NCBI GenBank assembly: GCA_046590705.1
Contig: JBKJUK010000124.1
Span: forward strand, 1 to 16,164
From: JBKJUK01 sp046590705
GTDB taxonomy: Bacteria; Acidobacteriota; Thermoanaerobaculia; Gp7-AA8
Direction: 5' to 3'
Length of the DNA: 16,164 nt
Shown here: positions 7,779 through 14,542 of the stretch, piece by piece
Layout: every line of letters starts with the position of its first letter
Numbering within the stretch: the stretch's first letter is position 1
The notes under the pieces: generated by a model
The model's input: only the letters and a program-made list of their open reading frames with translations
The model's database searches: none
What the model was told of the DNA's origin: nothing
Translations under genes and position numbers: made by a program

Positions 7779-10664
7779 ATGTCTCGGTTGATCACAGCGG
7801 CCCTGCTGCTGGCAGCACTCATCCCTGCGGCGCAAGGCGCCCAGAAAGCAAAGTCGACACCTTCGCAGAAGGCTTCGACGAAACCGGCGGAAACTCGCAA
7901 TATTGTTCCATTCAAGGCAACCGAACGCACGCTCGCCAACGGACTGAAAGTCATCATCGTTCCAACGGGCTTTCCGAACCTGGTCTCTGTGCACATTCCG
8001 GTGCTGACCGGATCGAGGAACGAAGTGGAGCCTGGAAAGTCGGGCTTCGCCCACTTCTTCGAACACATGATGTTTCGCGGAACGAAGAAATTCTCATCGA
8101 CCCAGTACCAGGACGCCATGACCAGGGCCGGGGCGCGAAACAACGCCTACACAACCGACGACTTCACCAACTATCACGCTACCTTCGCGAAGGAAGATCT
8201 GGAAACGATTCTGGCTCTCGAGGCCGACCGTTTTCAGAACCTCGATTACACCGAGGCCGACTTCAAGACTGAGGCGAAGGCGGTGCTTGGGGAGTACAAC
8301 AAGAACAGCGCAAACCCGATCTCGAAGCTGCTGGAAGTACAGCGTGACAATGCCTACTCCACGCATACCTACAAGCACACCACCATGGGTTTCATCAAAG
8401 ACATCGAGGACATGCCGAATCAATTCGCCTACTCGAAGATATTCTTCGATCGCTGGTATCGGCCTGAGAACACCGCCATCATCGTCGCCGGCGACGTGAA
8501 CGCTGAGCAGGTCCTGCCACTGGTCGAGAAATACTGGGGCAAGTGGAAGCGCGGCACCTACAAGGTTTCCATTCCTGCGGAGCCCGCAGCAACAGGACCG
8601 AAGTACGCGCACGTTACGTGGCCGACGGCAACGCTGCCCTGGGTGACTGCGGCGTTTCATGGACCTGCATTTTCAGAGACGGAGAAAGACTACGCCGCCA
8701 TCGACGTACTGATGGATCTGAACTTCGGGCCGACCTCCGAGGTGTACAAGAAGCTGGTCGAGCAGGAGCAGAAAGTCGACCAGCTGTTCGAGTTCACTCC
8801 GGCCAATGCCGACCCGCTGCTCATCACGATTGGTGCGCGTTTGAAGAATCCGGCGGATGCCATTTACGTTCGCGACGAGATCCTTCGCACCGTTGCTGCC
8901 GCACGCGACAACAAGGTCGCAGCGTCACGACTGGCCGAAGCGAAATCGAACGGGAAGTACGGCTTCGCACGAACGCTCGACAACACCGATTCGATCGCCA
9001 GCACGCTGGCTCGTTTCGTCCGTTACCGCCGCTCATTCGACACTCTGAACAACTTCTATCGCGTGTATGAATCACTCACGCCAGAAGATCTGCAGCGGTA
9101 CGGCCGGAAGTACCTGACCGACTCACGTCTCATCGTCACCTCACTGTCGAACCAGCCGCTCGACGCAGCAATCAGCAAGGCTCCGCTGCTTTCGTCGTTC
9201 TCCGCCGCCAGCGGCAGCGCTGCATCCGCCGGAACAGCTGACCTTCGGATCATCACCATACCCTCCGCCCTCGAGCAGCTGAACGTGAAGATGCTCTTCA
9301 CCGTAGGCTCGGTGCAGGACCCGAAGGGGAAGGAAGGCCTGGCACTGCTGACTGGGGCCATGATCAGTGAGGCGGGTTCGAAGACGATGAAGATCGACGA
9401 GATCACTCGCGCGCTTTTCCCGATCGCAGGTGGTTTCGGTTCGTCGGTCGACAAGGAGATGACCACCTTCACCGGATCCATTCACAAAGACAACTGGGAG
9501 CGCTTCTTCGAAGTGGTCATGCCGCAGCTCACCGATCCCGGCTTCCGTGAAGACGACTTCAAGCGACTGCGTGACAACGCGGTCAATGCTCTCAAACAGG
9601 ACCTCATCTCCAACAACGAAGAGGAACTGGCCAAAGAGCGGCTTCAGACCAATATCTATCGCGGCACACCGTATGGTCATCCGGTTGCCGGAACGGTTGC
9701 GGGACTGCAGGCGATCACTCTCGAGGATGTGCGAACGTTCGCTCGTGCTCATTACACCCGCGCAAACCTCAGTGTCGGAATCGCCGGTGCCGCGCCTGCT
9801 GAACTGACTGCCGCCCTCCGCCGCGAAGTCTCGAAACTTCCGGAAGGCAAGCGCGCAGATCCATTCCCGATCATCGGACGAAAGAGCGAGGGGATGGAAG
9901 TCGAAATTCTGGAGAAGGACACGCGAGCCACCGCGATTTCCTTCGGTCATCCGATCGCAGTGACCCGCTCCCATCCTGATTTCGCCGCACTCTGGCTCGC
10001 CAGAGCGTGGTTGGGAGAGCATCGCTCGTCGGTCTCCAATCTCTATCAGCGGATCCGCGAAGTGCGCGGAATGAACTACGGCGACTACGCCTACATCGAG
10101 GCTTTCCCGCGGGGGATGTTTCAGTTCTTTCCCGACCCGAACATCGCGCGGCGTGCCCAGATATTCGAAGTCTGGATCCGACCGGTCGTTCCGGTAAACG
10201 CACACATGGCGCTTCGAATCGCTGTTCACGAACTCGAGAAGCTCGTGAATGGCGGTCTCTCGCAGGAAGATTTCGAGGCCACCAGGAACTATCTGCTCAA
10301 GAACGTTTTCGTCATGACTTCCACGCAGAATCAGGAAGTCGGGTACGCACTCGATTCGAAGTGGTATGGCATTGGTGAGTTCACCACCTACATGCGGGAA
10401 CAGCTCGGAAAGCTGACTCGGGAGCGTGTGAACAGTGCCGTAAAGAAACATCTCTCGGCGACTGATCTCTCTGTGGTGATCATCACCAAGGACGCGCAGG
10501 CTCTCAAGACGGCCCTCGAATCCGACGCCGTCTCGATCATGAAGTACGACGCCGAAAAGCCGGCGGCGCTGCTCGACGAGGACAAGCTGATCGGCTCCAG
10601 GAAGCTGTCGATTCGACCGGAGAAGATCACCATCACTCCCATCGATAAAGTCTTCGCCGAATAG
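7779..10664 (+). CDS. Secreted two-domain M16 metallopeptidase (pitrilysin family)
   Basis: A 961-residue zinc peptidase of the pitrilysin/insulinase family, exported to the periplasm or envelope. The N-terminus MSRLITAALLLAALIPAAQG is a signal peptide with likely cleavage after AQG. The inverted zinc motif HFFEH is at 92-96 (two His ligands, catalytic Glu95), and the third ligand Glu172 in VLGEYNK lies 76 residues further, matching the family's spacing. A second M16 domain starts near 480 (IPSALEQLNVKMLFTVG) and lacks the HXXEH motif, as usual for the regulatory half. The start at 7779 has GGAG 6 bases upstream and opens directly on the signal peptide; the frame extends to 7704 without family sense. 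Its 131-base gap from the E1 gene shows no terminator. A strong terminator follows at 10689. Confidence 0.93.
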   Translation: MSRLITAALLLAALIPAAQGAQKAKSTPSQKASTKPAETRNIVPFKATERTLANGLKVIIVPTGFPNLVSVHIPVLTGSRNEVEPGKSGFAHFFEHMMFRGTKKFSSTQYQDAMTRAGARNNAYTTDDFTNYHATFAKEDLETILALEADRFQNLDYTEADFKTEAKAVLGEYNKNSANPISKLLEVQRDNAYSTHTYKHTTMGFIKDIEDMPNQFAYSKIFFDRWYRPENTAIIVAGDVNAEQVLPLVEKYWGKWKRGTYKVSIPAEPAATGPKYAHVTWPTATLPWVTAAFHGPAFSETEKDYAAIDVLMDLNFGPTSEVYKKLVEQEQKVDQLFEFTPANADPLLITIGARLKNPADAIYVRDEILRTVAAARDNKVAASRLAEAKSNGKYGFARTLDNTDSIASTLARFVRYRRSFDTLNNFYRVYESLTPEDLQRYGRKYLTDSRLIVTSLSNQPLDAAISKAPLLSSFSAASGSAASAGTADLRIITIPSALEQLNVKMLFTVGSVQDPKGKEGLALLTGAMISEAGSKTMKIDEITRALFPIAGGFGSSVDKEMTTFTGSIHKDNWERFFEVVMPQLTDPGFREDDFKRLRDNAVNALKQDLISNNEEELAKERLQTNIYRGTPYGHPVAGTVAGLQAITLEDVRTFARAHYTRANLSVGIAGAAPAELTAALRREVSKLPEGKRADPFPIIGRKSEGMEVEILEKDTRATAISFGHPIAVTRSHPDFAALWLARAWLGEHRSSVSNLYQRIREVRGMNYGDYAYIEAFPRGMFQFFPDPNIARRAQIFEVWIRPVVPVNAHMALRIAVHELEKLVNGGLSQEDFEATRNYLLKNVFVMTSTQNQEVGYALDSKWYGIGEFTTYMREQLGKLTRERVNSAVKKHLSATDLSVVIITKDAQALKTALESDAVSIMKYDAEKPAALLDEDKLIGSRKLSIRPEKITITPIDKVFAE

Positions 10665-10688
10665 AAACTTCTGTCAGGTCTCGCTTCA

Positions 10689-10717
10689 AAGGGCGTCCAA
10701 TCTGGGCGCCCTTTTTT
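10689..10717 (+). terminator. Rho-independent terminator of the M16 peptidase gene
   Basis: AAGGGCGTCC (10689-10698) pairs with GGGCGCCCTT (10704-10713) in a 10-bp stem with a single G-U pair and a five-base loop, followed by a T run to 10717. It lies 25 bases after the M16 stop codon. Confidence 0.9.
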
Positions 10718-10770
10718 GCTGATGAACGCAGAACGCAGAACGATGAAGTAAGAAAAGGGAGCATGTGGAG

Positions 10771-10790
10771 CACAGGCAATCCTGCCTGTG
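10771..10790 (+). repeat. CACAGGCA hairpin repeat, copy 1
   Basis: CACAGGCA-ATCC-TGCCTGTG is a perfect 8-bp inverted repeat with a four-base loop, preceded by GTGGAG and followed by ACGC. The same unit recurs at 12207, 12277 and, inverted, at 12652. It lies in the 326-base gap between the M16 gene and the tonB-like gene. That gap also holds the terminator and a GC palindrome at 10851; no clear promoter is visible in it. Confidence 0.85.
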
Positions 10791-10850
10791 ACGCGCTGAA
10801 GGGGCATGGAATCCCGATCTCCGTACTGTTCAAAAGGTGCACGGGAGAGC

Positions 10851-10869
10851 GGGCGCGCGCAACGCGCCC
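10851..10869. repeat. GC-rich palindrome upstream of the TonB-like gene
   Basis: GGGCGCG-CGCAA-CGCGCCC is a perfect 7-bp inverted repeat with a five-base loop, followed by CTACA. It resembles short dispersed palindromes in other genomes, but only this copy is present here. It is not followed by a T run, so it is not a standard terminator. Confidence 0.5.
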
Positions 10870-10990
10870 CTACATCCTTTCCGAATGCGTCGAGAAAGCG
10901 CGCCGTCGTCGTTCGAATATGGTGTGTGAGTGGCCGTCAGGTGTAAGGTGGCCGAGTCCGCAAAAATCGCAGCGTCTTTCCGAGGGTTGT

Positions 10991-11761
10991 ATGTTCGAGA
11001 GTACAGTCGTAGAGAGCAGGAAGCGTCCCGTGCGCGCAGCGTTTCTGAGCGGCCTGCCGGTTTCCGCTGCGGCTCACTTCCTTGCAATCGGAATTGCCAC
11101 GATTGTGGCTGTGCTGGACTTCGAGTTTCCGAAGAACGCTCCTTCACAGTTCAGCGCTTACTCCGTGCTCTCCGCTGTACCCGTTCCACCGCCGGCGCGG
11201 ATGGCCGCCGCGTTGCCGCCTAAAACGGTCAAGGTAACCCCTCCCAGGCCGGACAAATTGTTCTCGCCTGAAGTGATTCCAGATGAGATTCCGCTGGTGC
11301 TTCCGGCGAGCCAGCTCGTTTCGCCCAACGAAGGTACGGTTGGAGGAGTCGAGGGCGGGATGGAAGGAGGCGTGGTCGGCGGATCGGTTGGTGGCGACGC
11401 CTCCGGCAGTGTGAGCGGGGAAAAGAATTCTGTCTCGCTGGCTGTGGCTGCTCCTCATAATCTCGTCATCATTCCGCTTGACGCGACACTTCCGCTGGTG
11501 CCGCTCTCCAAGGTGTATCCGATTTACCCGGAGCGAGCGCGGATGAATAGCATCGAAGGGTCACTGGTAGTGCGGTACTACATCGACCTTCGAGGACGTG
11601 TTCGGGAAGTGCAGATCGTCAGGCCTGCGAAGGAAGAGTCGTTCAACAAATCGGCGGCATCGGCGATTCGAGGCTGGCGTTTTCAGCCCTACAGGAAAGA
11701 CGGCACACTGATCGAAGTCATGCACGAACTGACGATTTACTTTCAACTCGAGCATAGCTGA
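10991..11761 (+). CDS. TonB-family energy transduction protein
   Basis: A 256-residue protein anchored in the inner membrane by one N-terminal segment (about 25-43, HFLAIGIATIVAVLDFEF). A proline-rich stretch (VPVPPPARM ... PPKTVKVTPPRPDK, about 58-90) and a glycine-rich spacer (GGVEGGMEGGVVGGSVGG, about 118-135) follow, then a TonB C-terminal domain from about 165: YPIYPERARMNSIEGSLVV, YIDLRGRVREVQIVRPA, AASAIRGWRFQPYRKDG. Such proteins pass proton-motive energy from ExbB/ExbD to outer-membrane receptors, though this form is also common with unknown partners. The ATG at 10991 has GAGG 6 bases upstream. The frame stays open to 10763, but that part encodes the CACAGGCA repeat and is rejected. 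No exbB, exbD or receptor gene adjoins it. A weak hairpin overlaps the stop codon. Confidence 0.88.
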   Translation: MFESTVVESRKRPVRAAFLSGLPVSAAAHFLAIGIATIVAVLDFEFPKNAPSQFSAYSVLSAVPVPPPARMAAALPPKTVKVTPPRPDKLFSPEVIPDEIPLVLPASQLVSPNEGTVGGVEGGMEGGVVGGSVGGDASGSVSGEKNSVSLAVAAPHNLVIIPLDATLPLVPLSKVYPIYPERARMNSIEGSLVVRYYIDLRGRVREVQIVRPAKEESFNKSAASAIRGWRFQPYRKDGTLIEVMHELTIYFQLEHS

Positions 11762-11859
11762 GCCTTTTCTTCTCAGCGATCCTTCCAATTTCCATGCTTG
11801 CCTTTTCTGAATTAAGTACGAGAATAAGTTCGTCTACACAATGTGATGGGGAGGCGAGG

Positions 11860-12012
11860 ATGATTTCCACGTCAACGATGTTTCTGCTGCACGCAACTTC
11901 CGCTCCGCACTGGCACACCTTCGAGATCACCGCCTGGATGATCAGCTTCGGCGTCGTGCTTGCGGCGTGGAGCCTGGCCCCACGCATAGCCTCCCGCCTT
12001 CGTCGTTTCTAA
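11860..12012 (+). CDS. Putative small membrane protein (50 residues)
   Basis: I do not recognise this protein. It starts at an ATG with an excellent ribosome site (GGGGAGG five bases upstream) and ends at TAA 12010-12012, immediately before a palindromic element. The sequence has a histidine-containing N-terminal part (HATSAPHWHTFEITAW) and one hydrophobic segment (MISFGVVLAAWSLAP) followed by a positively charged end (RIASRLRRF), predicting a single-span inner-membrane protein with its C-terminus in the cytosol. It follows the TonB-like gene by 98 bases on the same strand. The frame is open from 11794, but the upstream part lacks a ribosome site. Evidence for its reality is the Shine-Dalgarno and membrane pattern only. 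Confidence 0.5.
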   Translation: MISTSTMFLLHATSAPHWHTFEITAWMISFGVVLAAWSLAPRIASRLRRF

Positions 12013-12016
12013 GCCG

Positions 12017-12134
12017 CGTGATGAAACGGGGCCATCTGCTTCGTTGTCGCGTCGAGCCGCCGACTCGACGTGGCTTAGGCCACGCCTCCTCGGCGACTCT
12101 AGCTCCGCCTCGCATCTGACCCCGTTTGATCACG
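12017..12134. repeat. 118-bp MITE-like element with terminal inverted repeats and internal hairpins
   Basis: The ends at 12017-12039 and 12112-12134 are inverted with 19 of 23 matches, centred on CGTGATnAAACGGGG. Between them are two more perfect hairpins: CGTCGAG with CTCGACG, and CGTGGC-TTAG-GCCACG. The end motif AAACGGGGTCAGATG recalls ends of REP-type elements moved by Y1 transposases, but no such transposase is in the window. The element abuts the stop codon of the 50-residue gene and may end its transcript. Confidence 0.65.
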
Positions 12135-12206
12135 CTCTCATTTCAGGTGTGCGTGGTGCCACTCGCGCTGGACTTCGTCCCGCTCTCGATGCTGCGACGT
12201 ATGGAG

Positions 12207-12226
12207 CACAGGCAACCCTGCCTGTG
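12207..12226 (+). repeat. CACAGGCA hairpin repeat, copy 2
   Basis: CACAGGCA-ACCC-TGCCTGTG, with 5' ATGGAG and 3' ACGC as in copy 1. The loop differs by one base (ACCC for ATCC), while both stem arms are unchanged. Confidence 0.85.
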
Positions 12227-12276
12227 ACGCGACGCTCGTGATTCGAGCCCCGTTCGAAAGCAGAGCGACTGTGTGG

Positions 12277-12296
12277 CACAGGCAATCCTGCCTGTG
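12277..12296 (+). repeat. CACAGGCA hairpin repeat, copy 3
   Basis: CACAGGCA-ATCC-TGCCTGTG followed by ACGC, identical in stem and loop to copy 1 and 70 bases from copy 2. It lies just after the stop of the minus-strand 67-residue gene, where its hairpin would be transcribed. Confidence 0.85.
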
Positions 12297-12329
12297 ACGC
12301 TGAGAACTGACTTCGAAGCAAGTGAAAGC

Positions 12330-12533
12330 CTACCCCTGAGACTGTGCATCTTTTGCGGCTTTCATCTCCTCGATCGAACGAAACTTACGCACGCCGGGTG
12401 TTGAACGACGTGTGCTGGTTCGATGTCCGAAATCCCAGACGGCACGTATCGCGCGATAGAGTTCCGGATCACCAGCCTCGCGCCAGATAGGCTGATTCAT
12501 TTCTTCCGCTGATCGAAACTTCTTCACGGGCAT
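12330..12533 (-). CDS. Small conserved-looking protein with a duplicated FRSxEEM motif (67 residues)
   Basis: A short soluble protein of unknown function. It has an AGGGAGAG ribosome site 6 bases before its ATG, which supports a real gene. An N-terminal VKKFRSAEEMN (residues 3-13) is echoed near the C-terminus by VRKFRSIEEMK (about 48-58). Between them are IWREAGDPELYRAIRAVWDF and GHRTSTRRSTPG. From memory, small proteins with FRS.EEM, W..PGDPELYRAI and PGV.RFRSIEEM occur widely in bacteria with poor functional assignment, sometimes near toxin-like nucleotidyltransferase or PIN genes. No such partner adjoins it here: downstream lies only repeat DNA, and the upstream ABC operon is on the same strand 165 bases away. 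Confidence 0.7.
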   Translation of the reverse strand: MPVKKFRSAEEMNQPIWREAGDPELYRAIRAVWDFGHRTSTRRSTPGVRKFRSIEEMKAAKDAQSQG

Positions 12534-12651
12534 CTACTTCTCTCCCTCGACGTCGAACGAGAACTCGCTTCACCATCGGGTAGTTCATTGCGCTTGATCA
12601 TAAACCACTGTGAGACGCGTGCCACCAGTGTCCCAACTCACATCGCTGCGC

Positions 12652-12671
12652 CACAGGCAGGATTGCCTGCG
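12652..12671 (-). repeat. CACAGGCA hairpin repeat, copy 4 (inverted)
   Basis: On the minus strand this reads GTGGAG then CGCAGGCA-ATCC-TGCCTGTG, the same unit as copies 1-3 with one stem change. It sits 28 bases after the stop of the binding-protein gene, so its hairpin is at the 3' end of the importer transcript. It lacks a T run. Confidence 0.8.
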
Positions 12672-12698
12672 CTCCACCCTGTCACCCGCAAGCGCAGG

Positions 12699-13757
12699 TC
12701 ACTCCGCCTTCTGCGAACCGGGCTCGTATTTCCATGCAGTCTGAATCTCGGCACCCTCGGCGAAGCGTGTGTCGACGTATTCGGAGAAGGCGATCGGTTT
12801 ATCGAGCACGCCTGTCTCGATCATCAATGAGGTGATCAGATCGAAGTCTCCTTTGCGGGGTGAAAGTGGTGTGTACGTGACGCGATCAATCGGCTTGGTC
12901 AGCGCCCATCTCAGCAACTTGGGATCCTGCCGGAAATAATATTTGCCGACAAAATCAGCGGCGTGTTCGCGATTTGGCTTTCCCTTCTCCAGCCAGAGTC
13001 CCGAGCGGGCGATTCCATCCACCAGAACCTGCACAGCTTCGGGACGGGCATCGATGACATCCTGTCGCACCACCAGTACGCAGGAGATGTAGTCAGGCCA
13101 GTACTCGCGTGCGTGAAAAAGGATGCGTCCGTACCCAGCCATTTCGGCTTGAGAGGGATAGGGCTCACCCATGGAGAAAGCGTCGATGGCGCGCGAGGCC
13201 AGTGCGCCCGCCACATCGGGCGGGGACATCTCGACCATGTTCACTTCACTCGGCGGAATGTTGTGCTTCTTGAGCGCACGAAAGACGATCAGCCGCTCGT
13301 CCGAAAATCGACTTGGAACGGCGATGGTCTTTCCGCGCAGATCGGCGACTGTTCGGATGCCGCCGTCGATATGCACCACTGCCGCGCTGCCGTAGCGATG
13401 TCCGAGGTAGACGATTTTCACCGGAACGCCCTGAGCACGCAGGGCGATTGCCATTGGTGCGACCATGAAAGCAGCCTGCATCTTGTTCGAGATGAGCGCT
13501 TCCTTGATCTCAGGAAATCCCTGGAACATGCGCGGAACAAAAATGTTGCCGTTCTGGGAGTAGGCTGAGATGTAGTCCGTCACCGGGCAGGCGAGGTGTC
13601 ACGTAACCGGTATGTAGGCGACGTTCAGCTTCCGCTTGTCGAGTGGCATCTGATCGTTGAGCAGGACTGACCAGTTCACATTCAGTGAAAGGTGCAGAGC
13701 GGTGATGGTCGCGATCCAGATACCGAGCGCGATGAAGATCTTCTTTTTGTCGGACAT
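12699..13757 (-). CDS. NitT/TauT-type ABC substrate-binding protein, reading frame interrupted by one in-frame TGA
   Basis: The frame runs 352 codons from ATG 13757 (GGGG about 6 bases upstream) to TGA 12699, broken only by TGA at codon 53. Residues 4-30 (KKKIFIALGIWIATITALHL...) are a basic start plus hydrophobic segment, a signal peptide or anchor. LNVAYIPVT begins the first strand of a type II periplasmic binding fold; HLACPVTDYIS follows the TGA. Later family features are LISNKMQAAFMVAPMAIALR, VPVKIVYLGHRYGSAAVVH, LRGKTIAVPSRFSD, AIDAFSMGEPYPSQAEMAGY and YISCVLVVRQDVIDARPEA. The protein would deliver an unknown small molecule to the adjoining permeases. Reinitiation at GTG 13583 is the only way to read the second part separately; it has no ribosome site and would lose the signal and first strand. 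From memory, homologues have Cys at the TGA position. Options: selenocysteine, readthrough (UGAC is a leaky context), pseudogene or sequence error. Confidence 0.85.
13599..13601 (-). other. In-frame TGA (codon 53) within the binding-protein gene
   Basis: The codons read GTT ACG TGA CAC CTC GCC TGC CCG. Both sides are in one frame and both make family-like sequence, so no frameshift is involved. TGA is one base from TGC and TGT (Cys). Other genes here end in TGA (exporter, ankyrin, TonB-like, ATPase, permease 1), so the codon is not reassigned genome-wide. No strong hairpin was found 16-37 bases downstream. Confidence 0.9.
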
Positions 13758-13764
13758 TCCTTAC

Positions 13765-13778
13765 CCCGCATTTCTCAC
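13765..13778 (-). repeat. 14-bp motif shared with the permease2/ATPase junction
   Basis: GTGAGAAATGCGGG on the minus strand overlaps the TGA stop of permease 1 and runs into the leader of the binding-protein gene. The same 14 bases overlap the start of the ATPase gene (15294-15307) and occur inverted after permease 2 (15457-15470). Confidence 0.7.
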
Positions 13779-14542
13779 TGATTGAATCCCCATCGTACGG
13801 AGCTGAACCGCTCCGCGCGACGCATGACGATGTCGAGAATCAGGCCGATCACTCCGATCAGCAGCATTCCCCCGATGACGAGATCGTAGCGTTTTCCGGC
13901 GTTGCGCGCATCGATGATCATGTAGCCCAGACCGGAATTCACGGCAATCATTTCAGCGGCGACCAGAACCAGCCAGGCCACTCCCAGCGCGATACGCAGT
14001 CCGGTGAGGATTCTCGGCAGGATTGCGGGGAAGATCACTCGAAGCAACATCTGCGATGGAGTGAGTCCGAAGTTCGCGCCGGCCTGCCGATACATTCGCG
14101 GGACGTTCCTGACACCGTTCATGGTTGCGACGACGATCGGAAAAAAAGCTGCCAGAAGAATCAGAAAGACTGGTGCTGCATTCCCGACACCGAACCAGAT
14201 GATGGCGAGCGGCATCCAGGCCAGTGGACTGATTGGTCGCAGCATTTGAATCAGCGGATTGAAGGCTTTCCCGGCAAGTGGGAACCATCCCAGGAGCATG
14301 CCGGCCGGCACTCCAAGGATGACCGCTGCGGAGTAGCCGAGTGCGACCCTCAGCAGTGAATCGTACAGGTACGACCAGAGCAGCCCTTTCGAGAGTAATT
14401 CGCCGAGTCCTGCGGCCACTTCCAGAGGAGTCGGGAAGATTTTCGTACCACTCAGTTCCACGGCTATGGCCCAGCAACTCAGCAACACCGCGATGGCCCC
14501 GGCGGGTAAGACGAACTGCTCGGCACGTCGAAGGCCACCCAT
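13775..14542 (-). CDS. NitT/TauT-type ABC transporter permease 1
   Basis: A 255-residue inner-membrane permease with about six hydrophobic segments (first at about 14-32, AGAIAVLLSCWAIAVEL). The EAA-type cytoplasmic loop contacting the ATPase is seen in RQAGANFGLTPSQMLLRVIF followed by PAILPRILTGLRIALG. The C-terminal half carries AAEMIAVNSGLGYMIIDARN, typical of the SsuC/TauC/NrtB group. Its ATG shares one base with the ATPase stop (TGATG at 14544-14540), so translation is probably coupled. The binding-protein gene starts 17 bases after its stop. It is a close paralogue of permease 2 in this operon. Substrate unknown. Confidence 0.93.
   Translation of the reverse strand: MGGLRRAEQFVLPAGAIAVLLSCWAIAVELSGTKIFPTPLEVAAGLGELLSKGLLWSYLYDSLLRVALGYSAAVILGVPAGMLLGWFPLAGKAFNPLIQMLRPISPLAWMPLAIIWFGVGNAAPVFLILLAAFFPIVVATMNGVRNVPRMYRQAGANFGLTPSQMLLRVIFPAILPRILTGLRIALGVAWLVLVAAEMIAVNSGLGYMIIDARNAGKRYDLVIGGMLLIGVIGLILDIVMRRAERFSSVRWGFNQ

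Noticed and set aside
10763..10990. N-terminal extension of the TonB-like protein
   Set aside because: The extension encodes the CACAGGCA repeat and a GC palindrome, is basic and compositionally odd, and the ATG at 10991 has a good ribosome site before the membrane segment.
11757..11777. Terminator at the end of the TonB-like gene (GCTGAG...CTCAGC)
   Set aside because: The stem is only 6 bp, the loop is 9 bases and no T run follows; too weak to list.
12207..12671. CRISPR-like array from the repeated CACAGGCA units
   Set aside because: Spacing is irregular (70 and about 375 bases), one copy is inverted, units are self-palindromic and there are no cas genes.
12699..13583. The binding protein as a separate, shorter gene starting at GTG 13583
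   Set aside because: There is no ribosome site, the signal segment would be missing, and the upstream 52 codons in the same frame are clearly its N-terminus.
13584..13604. A clear SECIS hairpin just after the TGA
   Set aside because: Only short pairings are visible (CACC with GGTG starting right at the TGA, or a two-pair CC/GG stem around GGTGAC). Neither has the stem length and distance expected, so Sec coding is kept as a hypothesis only.
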